This document shows, piece by piece, positions 8,893 through 18,232 of a DNA stretch of 64,000 nucleotides (its first letter is position 1; every line of letters starts with the position of its first letter). The notes beneath the pieces are model-generated. The model saw only the letters and a program-made list of their open reading frames with translations, did no database searches and was not told where the DNA came from. The translations under genes were made by a program, and so were the position numbers. The DNA is from Euzebyella saccharophila (GTDB taxonomy: Bacteria > Bacteroidota > Bacteroidia > Flavobacteriales > Flavobacteriaceae). The stretch covers positions 186,001 to 250,000 of the forward strand of contig NZ_JACYFJ010000001.1 of NCBI RefSeq assembly GCF_014855495.1, in the 5' to 3' direction.

Positions 8893-10332
8893 ATGAAACT
8901 CAACTACTACAACTTACGACCCTTATTTTTACTTTTAATTATTCTTTTGGCTGCCTGTAAAGAAAAAAATAAAAAACAAGTAGAGGAGGTTGTTAGCTTA
9001 GACAATTTTGCGCAAGCAGATTCCATTATTGCTTCTATTTCCCTACCCACTTTCCCTGATAAAACTTTTGATATTACTGAATTTGGCGCTGTTAATGACG
9101 GAGCCACCAATAGTTCAGATGCTTTTAAAAAGGCCATTGAAGCCTGTAACCAAGCAGGTGGGGGAAAAGTGTTTGTGCCCTCTGGTAAATTTCTTACCGG
9201 CCCCATTCATCTATTGGATAATGTAAACCTTCATTTAGCTGAGGGTGCGGAAGTACTCTTTTCCACAGACAAAAGCCTTTACCTCCCTGTTGTACATACA
9301 TCCTATGAAGGGGTAGAGCTTATGAACTATTCACCTTTGGTTTATGCCTACAAGAAAAAAAATATAGCGGTTACGGGAAAAGGAAAATTTAATGGTCAAG
9401 CCAATGAGAAGAATTGGTGGCCATGGTGCGGAGCAGAACGCTACGGATATAAAAAAGGAGAACCTCAACAAAGAGACGACCATAACCTACCGCGTTTGCG
9501 AAAAATGAACGAAGAAGCCGTACCCTACCAAGAGCGTATTTTTGGAGAGGGACATCAATTACGCCCTGCGTTCTTTCAACCTTTTGGATGCGAAAACGTA
9601 TTGGTAGAAGGTGTAACCTTCACCAATGCCCCGTTCTGGGTAATGCATCCTATCAAATCAACAAATGTTACGGTAGATGGTGTCACCGTTCGTAGCCATG
9701 GGCCTAATAACGACGGCTGTGACCCCGAATATTCTAAAAACATACATATTAAAAATTGTGTTTTTGATACGGGTGATGATTGTATTGCTATTAAATCTGG
9801 ACGTAACGATGAGGGGCGCCGTGTTAACATTCCAAGTGAAAATATCGTGGTTGAGGATTGCATAATGAAAGATGGCCATGGTGGCGTGGTGATGGGTAGT
9901 GAGATTTCCGCTGGGGTAAGCAATGTTTTTGTACGTAACTGTAGAATGGACAGCCCCGAACTTGAACGTGCCATACGTATAAAGACCAATACCCTAAGAG
10001 GTGGGTTTGTAGAGAATGTATATGTCAAAAACATTCAAGTGGGGCAGGTGAAAGAAGCAGTTCTAAAGATAAACACCTACTACGGTATTTATGATAAGCA
10101 GGAAGGGGAACATATACCCTCCATTAAAAACATCTACCTAGAGGATGTCGAGGTTGAAAATGGGGGTGAATATGGCATTTTAATCCAAGGAAGGGAAGAG
10201 AATCCGGTGAAAAATGTAAGCCTAAAAAATGTTCATATCAAAGGGGCGAAAACACCTATGTTGGTAGAAAATTCAGAACCCATACAGTTTAAAAACGTAA
10301 CCATAAACGGGGAGCAAATAAATGCACAATAG
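8893..10332 (+). CDS. GH28 polygalacturonase-type lipoprotein
   Basis: A 479-residue predicted lipoprotein (lipobox LLAAC, Cys about 18), placing it on the cell surface or in the periplasm. It has the right-handed beta-helix family signature of GH28: NND with Asp274, GDD with Asp295-Asp296, GHGG with His329, and RIK at 362-364. These are the canonical acid/base and substrate-binding residues for hydrolysis of alpha-1,4-galacturonic acid or rhamnogalacturonan linkages. Endo or exo action cannot be told from sequence. It is followed after three bases by the DUF1593 gene, so the two are probably co-transcribed, under the palindromic operator at 8868. Confidence 0.93.
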   Translation: MKLNYYNLRPLFLLLIILLAACKEKNKKQVEEVVSLDNFAQADSIIASISLPTFPDKTFDITEFGAVNDGATNSSDAFKKAIEACNQAGGGKVFVPSGKFLTGPIHLLDNVNLHLAEGAEVLFSTDKSLYLPVVHTSYEGVELMNYSPLVYAYKKKNIAVTGKGKFNGQANEKNWWPWCGAERYGYKKGEPQQRDDHNLPRLRKMNEEAVPYQERIFGEGHQLRPAFFQPFGCENVLVEGVTFTNAPFWVMHPIKSTNVTVDGVTVRSHGPNNDGCDPEYSKNIHIKNCVFDTGDDCIAIKSGRNDEGRRVNIPSENIVVEDCIMKDGHGGVVMGSEISAGVSNVFVRNCRMDSPELERAIRIKTNTLRGGFVENVYVKNIQVGQVKEAVLKINTYYGIYDKQEGEHIPSIKNIYLEDVEVENGGEYGILIQGREENPVKNVSLKNVHIKGAKTPMLVENSEPIQFKNVTINGEQINAQ

Positions 10333-10335
10333 ACC

Positions 10336-11661
10336 ATGTCTCTACCAATCAAATACAGCCCCTCCTCTGAATATTACAGCATATCAAAAAACACCATGTT
10401 TTTATTATTTTTAGTGTGTCTGACGTTTGCTGGCGTTTATAAGATGGAAGCTCAAGAAATTCGCCCTAGAATATTGATCAGCAGTGATATTGGCGGTACG
10501 GACCCGGACGATTTTCAATCGATGATTCATTTACTGATGTATGCCAATGAGGTTTCCATAGAGGGACTGGTTTCTTCCCCTTATGGACCAGGAAGAAAAA
10601 AGGATTTTTTGGACATGATAGACCTTTATGAAAAAGACCTTCCGAAACTAAAGGAACATTCCGGTGGTTTTCCCCATCCAGATTCCTTGCGGGCTATTAC
10701 CAAACAAGGGGAAACCGAACTTGCTCCTTTTAGGGGATTTAGGAGGGCCACGGAAGGCTCCGATTGGATCGTTAAATGCGCCAAGGAGAAAAGTGACCAA
10801 CCCCTATGGGTTTTGGTATGGGGCGGCTTGGAAGATATAGCGCAAGCCTTACATGATGCCCCAGAGATCAAAGAAAACATTAAAGTGTACTGGATCGGTG
10901 GACCCAACAAAAAATGGGGCGTTAACGCTTATTCCTACATTGCAGAAAATCATCCGGACCTTTGGATGATCGAGGCCAATGCCACCTACCGTGGGTGGAT
11001 CATAGATGACGAATCACCGGAAAACATCAATGCCAAAAACTTCTACCCCAACTTTATAAAGGGCAAAGGCCATCTGGGCAAAGATTTTGTAAACCACTAT
11101 AACGGAGACATAAAAATGGGGGACACCCCCTCTTTAGTATATGTTCTTAACGGCGATCCCAACGACCCCACTGGCGAGAGCTGGGGAGGAAGTTTTACCA
11201 AAATACAGCGCAGCACAAGGTCCATTTTCCAAAATGGCAGCACCCAAACAGATACGGTAGCCGCCTACGATGTAATTGAATGGCAATTTAAGGGCCCTGT
11301 TCTAGACATACCCAAAGATTCCGTGTGCTTTACCAATGAAATTTGGGGGCAAGTTTGGAACGGCTACTATTTGGGCGATGGTATCTACGGTACTAAATAT
11401 TCTTCCAAAAAGCCGGAAATAGGTTCTTACAGGACAAGCAGCGATATTCCGGAACTAGATGGACTTACAGGGCAATATACCAGTATTGTACCTTGGCCGG
11501 GAGAAACATCGGAACATGACTACATTCTAGGCACTAACTGGTACGGGGACCGCTTGGAACCCCAATTGTTCATGGGAGTACAGCAAGGAGCCAAAACAGT
11601 GGCCAAGCACCGCGAAGCTTTTTTAATGGATTGGGCCGAGCGTTGGAAATGGCTGGAATGA
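10336..11661 (+). CDS. DUF1593 family secreted protein (nucleoside hydrolase-like)
   Basis: A 441-residue protein with the DUF1593 opening RPRILISSDIGGTDPDD, which resembles the Asp-rich calcium site of inosine-uridine nucleoside hydrolases, followed by WVLVWGGLEDIAQAL and a C-terminal beta-rich part. The family is common in polysaccharide loci of Bacteroidetes, but I know of no proven reaction. Two starts are possible: ATG 10336, three bases after GH28, or ATG 10396, which begins directly at a hydrophobic stretch ending KMEAQ. The first gives an unusually long pre-signal region. It ends 14 bases from the stop of the convergent esterase gene. A glycan hydrolase role is inference. Confidence 0.8.
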   Translation: MSLPIKYSPSSEYYSISKNTMFLLFLVCLTFAGVYKMEAQEIRPRILISSDIGGTDPDDFQSMIHLLMYANEVSIEGLVSSPYGPGRKKDFLDMIDLYEKDLPKLKEHSGGFPHPDSLRAITKQGETELAPFRGFRRATEGSDWIVKCAKEKSDQPLWVLVWGGLEDIAQALHDAPEIKENIKVYWIGGPNKKWGVNAYSYIAENHPDLWMIEANATYRGWIIDDESPENINAKNFYPNFIKGKGHLGKDFVNHYNGDIKMGDTPSLVYVLNGDPNDPTGESWGGSFTKIQRSTRSIFQNGSTQTDTVAAYDVIEWQFKGPVLDIPKDSVCFTNEIWGQVWNGYYLGDGIYGTKYSSKKPEIGSYRTSSDIPELDGLTGQYTSIVPWPGETSEHDYILGTNWYGDRLEPQLFMGVQQGAKTVAKHREAFLMDWAERWKWLE

Positions 11662-11675
11662 GCTTTAGCCGATGT

Positions 11676-12659
11676 TTACTCGAACACTTTTGACAAAAAG
11701 CCGTCCATTGCCTTAATGGTAGGCTCAAACCACGGATGGTACAATACAAAGGAGTGCGGGGCATCATCAAATGATACGACTTCACTATAAACATCATTTA
11801 AAAATAAAACCTTTCGAAAATCATCCCTCCCGGCATGCATTCGGTCTACTGAACTGTTTATAAATAAGGTTGGTGGCGTATTTGAACTGGCATATCCTAA
11901 TGGGGATGCAACTTCCCAAAGCATCGGGTTCTCTTTCTTGGCATAACCAAACCAATAAGTTGCTGCAGAAGTACCCTTGCTATCGTCACCCTCACCACTT
12001 TCCGGATGTACAAATGACAAAGTACCATCCATATCTATGATGGCATTGACAGAGGTGCTCACCTTTGCTAAATTTGCACTACCTTCAAACAAGGGCATAT
12101 TTTGGGTAACTCCTAAAAATGCGGATAGTTCTCCTCCGGCAGAAAAACCTGCCACTGCAATTTTATTAGAATCAAATCCCAATTCTCGTGCCTTGGAGCG
12201 AACCCACCTTATAGCTTCCTTTAAATCATATATGGCTGCAGGAAATAAGGCTTCGGTTGACAATCTATATTCTGGTGTAAAACAAATATAGCCCAACCCG
12301 GCCAGCTTTTGGGCCATAGGATAATGTTGCGAACGGTCACCGGACCTCCATCCGCCCCCATGGATAATAATGACGGCGATTCCGTTTTTACTCTTCGAGA
12401 CGGTGGGTTGAAAAACATCCAACAAAAGCTTTCTATCGCCCGTTTTCAGGTAGACAACATCTCTCTTTTCTTTAATGTCTACGTTCTTAACCTCCTTAAC
12501 AACTTCAATATCCGGATAATACTTCACATCGTTCTGATAAGCAGAAGCGGTAGTATACGAAGTGTCTTTAATGCCCGTAACGCCCTTCATCGATTGACAC
12601 CATCCGTTGCAAGTAACAAGCAAAAAAAGAACAACCGGTACTAGTTTTTTTAGAATCAT
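11676..12659 (-). CDS. Secreted alpha/beta hydrolase, probable pectin acetyl- or feruloyl-type esterase
   Basis: A 327-residue protein with a signal peptide (cleavage near NGWCQ, residue 22). It has the oxyanion motif HGGGW and the nucleophile elbow GFSAGGE of the BD-FAE/esterase-lipase family. The catalytic His is likely in DDAPHSFVL near the C-terminus. It is the last gene of the catabolic run on this strand, seven bases after GH28, and lies among a pectinesterase and an acetylesterase. A carbohydrate esterase acting on acetylated or acylated pectin is therefore the best guess; the acyl group is not determined. Confidence 0.82.
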   Translation of the reverse strand: MILKKLVPVVLFLLVTCNGWCQSMKGVTGIKDTSYTTASAYQNDVKYYPDIEVVKEVKNVDIKEKRDVVYLKTGDRKLLLDVFQPTVSKSKNGIAVIIIHGGGWRSGDRSQHYPMAQKLAGLGYICFTPEYRLSTEALFPAAIYDLKEAIRWVRSKARELGFDSNKIAVAGFSAGGELSAFLGVTQNMPLFEGSANLAKVSTSVNAIIDMDGTLSFVHPESGEGDDSKGTSAATYWFGYAKKENPMLWEVASPLGYASSNTPPTLFINSSVDRMHAGRDDFRKVLFLNDVYSEVVSFDDAPHSFVLYHPWFEPTIKAMDGFLSKVFE

Positions 12660-12666
12660 TTTTCAG

Positions 12667-14028
12667 TTATTTGACCGAACTAGGGGTTCCTGCTTTTTCA
12701 CCAATAACCACCTCGTTCATACTAACATTAGTTGTATTGGTAAGGGTCAATCCATTGGTCGCCTTTTCAACCGTTATCTGGTCAAGAACCACATTTTCTA
12801 CTTTCTTGGTCGGAAAGCCCTCGATTACAATACCCGTATTACTTGCGCTCTTACAGTAGACATCTTTGATGGTCACATCAGATATTTTGGAAGGATGTTC
12901 ACCGCTTCCCTCCCCATGATAATTGGCCGTCATAAAAATAGCATCCTCCGTTTCACCCAAAATAAGGTTAGAAATATGAATATTCTTGATATACCCTCCC
13001 CTGTCGGAATTCGTCTTAAAATAAATTCCACGTTTTAAATAGCCACTGGCCTTATTGTTTTCTATAAAAACGTTTTTTACGCCGGCAGACATTTCACTTC
13101 CAATCACCACCGCATGCAAACCTTTAAAAAAGTTATTTCGGGCGATAATATTTTCTGAAGGTATATGGCTGTTAGACCTTCCTTCTACGTCTCTACCTGC
13201 TTTGATGACAATATTATCATCGGCATTATTGAACTGTACATTTTCAATGAGAACATCACTGGCATATTCCAAATCTATACCATCATTGTTCTTATTGTGG
13301 GCGTCATAGGAAATACCCCTCACGGTAATATTTTTAGATTTAAGAAAGTGAACGCACCAGAAGGGAGCATCCTCAAACTTGACGCCTTCTACCAATATAT
13401 TTTCACAATTAAGAAATTGAATCAACTGAGGCCTTAAGAAGTGCCCACTACCGAACGCTCGCTCTTTTACAGGAATTTGTTCATGGTTCATCTGCCTGCT
13501 AAGCTGTTTGTCCACATTTTCTTTGGCTTTCCAGGTTGCCCACTCGCCATGACCTTCGCCATCAATAATACCTTCTCCCGTTATTGAAATATTGGTCTTA
13601 CCGTTGGCGTATACAAGCGGACTGTAATTGTACAACATGGTACCTTCCCAGCTAGTTTCTACCACTGGCAAAAAACTATCAGGCCGGTCATTGAACCTTA
13701 TTATCGCTCCTTTTTCTAAATGTAAATTGATGTTGCTTTCTAAATGTAAGGGACCATTTAAAAGGTAAATACCCGATGGAACAACCAACTGCCCTCCTTT
13801 TTTTCGGCTTAAATGCCTAATAGCTTTCTCAAACGCCTTTCTGCAATCAAAAACGCCATCACCTTTCGCCCCGAATTTGACCACAGAAACCGAATAATCA
13901 GGAATTTTAGGTAATCGAATTCTTTTTTCAATGGCAGTAATGGCCGAATCTTTATCGATTTTAATTTGTGCCAACCCTATATTGGTGGTCAAAAAGAGTA
14001 AATAGAATATGAATAGACCGTTTCTCAT
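12667..14028 (-). CDS. Divergent GH28 family protein with altered RIK motif
   Basis: A 453-residue secreted beta-helix protein (signal peptide ending GLAQ, residue 20). GH28 landmarks: NND with Asp249, ADD with Asp270-271, and His305 in KGLHAVVIG. The usual RIK triad is replaced by YFK at 336-338 (RGIYFKTN against RAIRIKTN in the GH28 at 8893), and the GHG turn is GLH. The acidic residues are kept, so it should be active, but the substrate-binding Arg is lost. A changed substrate such as rhamnogalacturonan, xylogalacturonan or a modified terminal uronate is possible. It overlaps the preceding acetylesterase stop by four bases (ATGA), indicating translational coupling. Confidence 0.88.
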   Translation of the reverse strand: MRNGLFIFYLLFLTTNIGLAQIKIDKDSAITAIEKRIRLPKIPDYSVSVVKFGAKGDGVFDCRKAFEKAIRHLSRKKGGQLVVPSGIYLLNGPLHLESNINLHLEKGAIIRFNDRPDSFLPVVETSWEGTMLYNYSPLVYANGKTNISITGEGIIDGEGHGEWATWKAKENVDKQLSRQMNHEQIPVKERAFGSGHFLRPQLIQFLNCENILVEGVKFEDAPFWCVHFLKSKNITVRGISYDAHNKNNDGIDLEYASDVLIENVQFNNADDNIVIKAGRDVEGRSNSHIPSENIIARNNFFKGLHAVVIGSEMSAGVKNVFIENNKASGYLKRGIYFKTNSDRGGYIKNIHISNLILGETEDAIFMTANYHGEGSGEHPSKISDVTIKDVYCKSASNTGIVIEGFPTKKVENVVLDQITVEKATNGLTLTNTTNVSMNEVVIGEKAGTPSSVK

Positions 14029-14780
14029 TTTTGTAAAAAATTGGTAAGCGGAAGTTGTAACGATTGCATTTCTTTGACTGCCAAGCCGGCCACCAACAAT
14101 GCCCCTTTTTCAGAGAGGTGGGTATTATCTGCAATACCTTTAGGATAATAAGGCTCTTCACCAGGTTTGAAATGCAGATGTAATTTTTTGGAATTCTCCG
14201 GACCGAAGCTCGTTTCTAGAACTTCCGTCAGATATTGCAAATCAATTAGCGGAACACTCATTTCATTAGAAACCATTCTAGTTACAACCGGGTATTCACC
14301 GTGGGTATCAATCAGAGAACCGAACTCGTTAAAATTTCTTCTCACAATACTGGTAAAAAGTATGGGTGTAGCTCCTTTTGCTCTGGTTTCTTTCACAAAG
14401 CGTATTAAATTATGCCTATACGTAGTATGCGGATTGGTAAACCTGCTGGAGTCTTTAAATTTTTGGTCGTTGTGCCCAAATTGAATAAATACGTAATCGC
14501 CACTTTTTAAGGTGGTCAAAACAGAGTCCCACCTGTTCTCTGAAATAAAACTTTTAGAACTTCTACCGTTAACCGCTCTATTATCGACCTTAACCTCATC
14601 TGTAAAAAAAGTTTGCAGCACCTGCGCCCAACCATGTTCAGGATTTTTCTCCGGTTCTTTCTTATCGGCCATCGTCGAGTCACCAATGCAATACACGGTG
14701 ACCTCCTGCGCATTGGCCATTAGGCCTACCATAAAAATTATACCTGCCCAAACCGATTTTGACACTCTAAAATTTTTCAT
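14025..14780 (-). CDS. Rhamnogalacturonan acetylesterase-like SGNH hydrolase (CE12 type)
   Basis: About 251 residues from ATG 14780; an upstream in-frame ATG at 14801 would add seven residues inside the pectinesterase gene. I prefer 14780 because it gives a normal signal peptide (ending MANAQ). Motifs: GDSTMAD (nucleophile Ser), GRSSKSF (Gly block), FGHNDQK (Asn block) and DNTHLSEKG (Asp and His). The family deacetylates galacturonic acid in rhamnogalacturonan I. It lies between CE8 and GH28 with overlaps on both sides, so the three are translated together: methyl ester removal, acetyl removal, then backbone cutting. Confidence 0.9.
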   Translation of the reverse strand: MKNFRVSKSVWAGIIFMVGLMANAQEVTVYCIGDSTMADKKEPEKNPEHGWAQVLQTFFTDEVKVDNRAVNGRSSKSFISENRWDSVLTTLKSGDYVFIQFGHNDQKFKDSSRFTNPHTTYRHNLIRFVKETRAKGATPILFTSIVRRNFNEFGSLIDTHGEYPVVTRMVSNEMSVPLIDLQYLTEVLETSFGPENSKKLHLHFKPGEEPYYPKGIADNTHLSEKGALLVAGLAVKEMQSLQLPLTNFLQK

Positions 14781-15771
14781 ACCATGAAGGGTGATTCTCA
14801 TTTCCTAAAATATTTTCGATTGTATATTCAGACGCCTCGGCAGCGGTTAATTGCTTGGCCCAAGCCACTCGCTCCTTTGGATTAAATCCGGGGCCGCTAC
14901 ACTCATATTCGGCATAAAGAGCTTCCTTTTCAGCTTCTTTATTAGACCAATTATCCCAACCTTTTGGCAATATATGGTCATCCATCGAACATTGTATAAA
15001 AACGGTCGTGGCGTAGGTACGCCACGGTCTACCAAGATATACTTCATTCGCTTCTTCGGCAGCGGTCAAATTACAGTTCTTAAATACATAACCGAAAGGT
15101 TCTCCTTTTGGGGTAGAAGCCGCCGTGATAAAAGAATTTGATTTACTGTGGATGGTACAATCTTGAAACAACACCGTTGCCTGACCAAAAATAAAATCCG
15201 TAGTACCTTCTATGTAGCAATTTTTGAAGTACTGCTGAAAACCTTCACCTGTAACATACAGCGTATCTTGATTTCCAGTAATGGTACAGTTTTCAATCAG
15301 TACTCGATCAGCATTCACTGCCAGCGCCACCGCTTGGCCCACTTCACCCGCCGTATTTTCTATGGTAAGGTTCACTGCATAAAAATCATTGCCCTGAACC
15401 AAAACCGTTGGGGTATGAAAGGTACTATTTCTACCCAAATTTAGTTTATCGAAATAATCGTCATAGGTAATTATGGTCTTTTCGCGGTCTTCACCAATAA
15501 GGCTCATACGATTGTTCCATTCAAAAACTTCAATCTTCTCTCGATAAATCCCGTTTTTTATTTTGATGATCACCCTTTTATCAGGGAAGCCTTTGGCACT
15601 ATTGATTGCCTCTTGAATGGATGTAAAGTCTCCCGACCCATCTTGGGCCACGGTCATATTATAGATATCTACTTTTTTCTCGGTATTATTTTGTGCGGTG
15701 ACCTCCAAGCCGAGAATAAGAAACTGGAAGCAAAATAGGCTACATACAATAGATTTCACGAAACTGTTCAT
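14767..15771 (-). CDS. Pectinesterase, CE8
   Basis: A 334-residue secreted enzyme (signal peptide ending VTAQ, about residue 27). It removes methyl esters from homogalacturonan. CE8 beta-helix motifs: GNQDTLY with Asp169, GTTDFIFG with the nucleophile Asp192, and LGRPWR with Arg248. The length matches bacterial periplasmic pectinesterases. Its ATG overlaps the stop of kdgD (ATGA). The coupling of an exported esterase to cytoplasmic galactarate enzymes shows that one transcript serves both degradation and catabolism. Confidence 0.95.
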   Translation of the reverse strand: MNSFVKSIVCSLFCFQFLILGLEVTAQNNTEKKVDIYNMTVAQDGSGDFTSIQEAINSAKGFPDKRVIIKIKNGIYREKIEVFEWNNRMSLIGEDREKTIITYDDYFDKLNLGRNSTFHTPTVLVQGNDFYAVNLTIENTAGEVGQAVALAVNADRVLIENCTITGNQDTLYVTGEGFQQYFKNCYIEGTTDFIFGQATVLFQDCTIHSKSNSFITAASTPKGEPFGYVFKNCNLTAAEEANEVYLGRPWRTYATTVFIQCSMDDHILPKGWDNWSNKEAEKEALYAEYECSGPGFNPKERVAWAKQLTAAEASEYTIENILGNENHPSWYEKF

Positions 15772-16685
15772 AACATCAAAGTTTTCGCCTTATCGATTAA
15801 GGTTTGAAGCTCATTCTTTTCTTCTTCCGAAGGCATTACCAACGGCGCCCTAACGGACCCGGCCGGTTTTCCAATGATATCGGCACCTGCCTTAATGAGA
15901 CTGACGGCATAACCCGCCTTTTTACTCCTTAGGCGCACAAAAGGGATAAAGAACTCCTTTAAAATAGACTTTACTTTATCTGAATCGCCCTTTCTTAAAG
16001 CTTTGTAATAGGCTAGTGCCAACTCGGGTACAAAATTGAACACCGCCGAAGAGTAGGTATTGACCCCTATAGAAAGGTAAGCCTCTGAAATAATTTCTGC
16101 TGTGGGCACACCTCCAATATAGGTCAATCTATCACCTACCGTTTTAATGGTGTCGTTCAAATCTTGCATATTGCCCGTTCCATCTTTTAATCCTACTAGA
16201 TTAGGACACTCATTTGCTAGTTGAAGTATGGCATTGGCAGATAAAATTCCGTTGGAACGATTGTAATACACTACCGGAAGCTTGGTACCATTGATAATGG
16301 TCTTTGCGTACTCTATAAGTCCATCTTGCGGACAACCTGTTAGATAGGGCGGCATTAAAAGCAACCCATCTACACCTGCCTCCTCAGCCATTTTGGCAAA
16401 TTCCAATGCTTCGGGAATGCTTCTTCCTACACTGGAAATGACAGGTACCCTTCCCTTATTTTCCTTTACGGCAATTTGTATGATCTGTTGATATTCTTCC
16501 TTTGAAAGGGAAAAGAATTCACCCGTACCACCCGCTACAAAAATGGATGAAATATCATGCTCTAAAAACCAGTTGATTCGCAGGGCATAGCTATTGGCAT
16601 TAAAACGCCCATCGGCATCCATATCGGTAATGGGAAATGACAAAAGGCCGTCTCCCAAGGCTTTTTTTACTCTTTCAAATTGCAT
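15768..16685 (-). CDS. kdgD: 5-dehydro-4-deoxyglucarate dehydratase
   Basis: A 305-residue cytoplasmic (beta/alpha)8 protein of the dihydrodipicolinate synthase family. It converts 5-dehydro-4-deoxy-D-glucarate to 2-oxoglutarate semialdehyde, CO2 and water. The opening LLSFPITDMDADGRF is characteristic of KdgD. The Schiff-base Lys is Lys167 in VGLKDGTG, and the YNRSN motif supplies the catalytic Tyr. It lies 17 bases after garD, whose product is its substrate, so the assignment is strong. A 2-oxoglutarate semialdehyde dehydrogenase to finish the route is not in this window. Confidence 0.92.
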   Translation of the reverse strand: MQFERVKKALGDGLLSFPITDMDADGRFNANSYALRINWFLEHDISSIFVAGGTGEFFSLSKEEYQQIIQIAVKENKGRVPVISSVGRSIPEALEFAKMAEEAGVDGLLLMPPYLTGCPQDGLIEYAKTIINGTKLPVVYYNRSNGILSANAILQLANECPNLVGLKDGTGNMQDLNDTIKTVGDRLTYIGGVPTAEIISEAYLSIGVNTYSSAVFNFVPELALAYYKALRKGDSDKVKSILKEFFIPFVRLRSKKAGYAVSLIKAGADIIGKPAGSVRAPLVMPSEEEKNELQTLIDKAKTLML

Positions 16686-16702
16686 AGTGTCGTGTTTTAA
16701 AA

Positions 16703-18232
16703 TTATGTCAATGGCCCCGGATTGAACAGTACCAAATCATTATGAATACCTAATTGGTCACAGGCCACTTTGGTTTTACCACTGGCCACTTCTAAAATAA
16801 GATGGAACAGTTCCCAACCCAATTCTTCCACCGTTGCATTTCCCGTCGCCACCCTGCCAGCGTCAAAATCAATTAAATCATGCCAGCGGTTGCTTAACTC
16901 AGTATTGCTAGACACCTTTATAACCGGCACCATGGACAAGCCGTAGGGCGTACCCCGACCCGTCATAAAAACATGCATGTTCATACCGGCTGCCAATTGC
17001 AATGTTCCGCATACAAAATCGCCAGCAGGAGTAGCGGCAAAATTTAGTCCCTTTTTCTTGATCCGTTCTCCCGGGGGAATAACGCCTACAATAGGACTGG
17101 TTCCCGATTTGGCTATGGAACCCAACGATTTTTCCACAATGGTACTCAAGCCACCTTTTTTATTGCCAGGGGAGGTATTTTCGCTACGGTCTACTTTTCC
17201 GGTTTCCAAATACGCATCATACCATTGCATTTCATTCAGCAAATCTTTGCCCACTTGGGGCGAAACCGTACGGGGCACGAGCAAATGAACGGCATCGCGC
17301 ACTTCGGTAACTTCCGAGAAAAAGACGCTTCCACCTGCCCTAACAATTAAGTCGGAGGCATAACCTGCCACAGGGTTGGCGGTAATACCGGAAAAGGAAT
17401 CGCTTCCACCACATTGCATCCCCACCACCAATTCCGATGCCGGACAAACGCTGCGCTTTCTGGTATTTAACTTTTTCAAGTGTTTTTCTGCCAGCTCAAG
17501 GGCGCCATCCACCATTTGGGAAAAGCCCTTGAATTTTGGATCTTGCATGTAGAGGATATCGTCTTCTTCTCCGCTTTCGGGAACAAGAACTTCTGGGCGT
17601 AATTTTTCACATCCAAGACCAATCACCATTACTTCTCCCCCAAAATTGGGGTTTTTGGCAATATTCTGAATGGTTCTTATAGGTACAATAGCTGCCGGAG
17701 CATTAATGGCCACTCCACATCCGTAGGTATGGTTAAGTCCAACCACATCATCTACATTGGGAAAATTAGGTAGAAGCTCAGTCTTTATTCGTTTTACCAC
17801 AAAATCTACCATTCCTGCCACACATTGTACGCTAGTGGTGATGGCCAAAACATTTTTGGTACCCACACTACCATCAGGGTTTACATAGCCCTCAAAAGTG
17901 TAGCCTTCCAGTTTTTCCGGTTTTGGAAGATGATTTTCCTTTATAGTTATTAAATCTAGTTGTGGAGGTTCCGGCAAGGTAATATTGGTCTCTTTTACCC
18001 AAGAACCCATGGAAATACCCCTGGAAGCATAGGCTATGGTCTGTCCGTACCTGATAACCGCATCTCCTTCTTTTAAATCCGTCAACGCCACCTTGTGGCC
18101 CATAGGGACAAACTCCTTCAACTCAATGTTGGTTTGGGTTAGGCTTCCCGCTTTTATTCCGGAGGGATTGATAACAATACCTACATTGTCTTTTTCCGAA
18201 GTTTTTATGAGAATTTCTTTTTCCGTTTTCAT
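16703..18232 (-). CDS. garD: D-galactarate dehydratase
   Basis: A 509-residue protein that, from memory of the sequence, follows E. coli GarD closely along its length: [53 protein letters not shown] and SPGNKKGGL. It dehydrates meso-galactarate to 5-dehydro-4-deoxy-D-glucarate, the substrate of kdgD next door. It is distinct from the altronate dehydratase at 28294 of the same superfamily. The start is ATG 18232, sharing one base with the TGA of the permease gene; an in-frame TTG one codon earlier is less likely. Galactarate would come from oxidised galacturonate, but no uronate dehydrogenase is encoded nearby. Confidence 0.93.
   Translation of the reverse strand: MKTEKEILIKTSEKDNVGIVINPSGIKAGSLTQTNIELKEFVPMGHKVALTDLKEGDAVIRYGQTIAYASRGISMGSWVKETNITLPEPPQLDLITIKENHLPKPEKLEGYTFEGYVNPDGSVGTKNVLAITTSVQCVAGMVDFVVKRIKTELLPNFPNVDDVVGLNHTYGCGVAINAPAAIVPIRTIQNIAKNPNFGGEVMVIGLGCEKLRPEVLVPESGEEDDILYMQDPKFKGFSQMVDGALELAEKHLKKLNTRKRSVCPASELVVGMQCGGSDSFSGITANPVAGYASDLIVRAGGSVFFSEVTEVRDAVHLLVPRTVSPQVGKDLLNEMQWYDAYLETGKVDRSENTSPGNKKGGLSTIVEKSLGSIAKSGTSPIVGVIPPGERIKKKGLNFAATPAGDFVCGTLQLAAGMNMHVFMTGRGTPYGLSMVPVIKVSSNTELSNRWHDLIDFDAGRVATGNATVEELGWELFHLILEVASGKTKVACDQLGIHNDLVLFNPGPLT

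Noticed and set aside
9576-10034. 152-codon minus-strand frame within GH28
   Set aside because: It is a shadow of the conserved GH28 catalytic region.
12309-12644. Plus-strand frame antisense to the alpha/beta hydrolase
   Set aside because: It mirrors the codons of a clear esterase with HGGGW and has no independent signal.
15785-15797. CTTATCGATTAAG-like palindrome near the kdgD 3' end
   Set aside because: It codes for the final residues of KdgD, differs from the operator in several bases and has no promoter-like box beside it in the expected layout.
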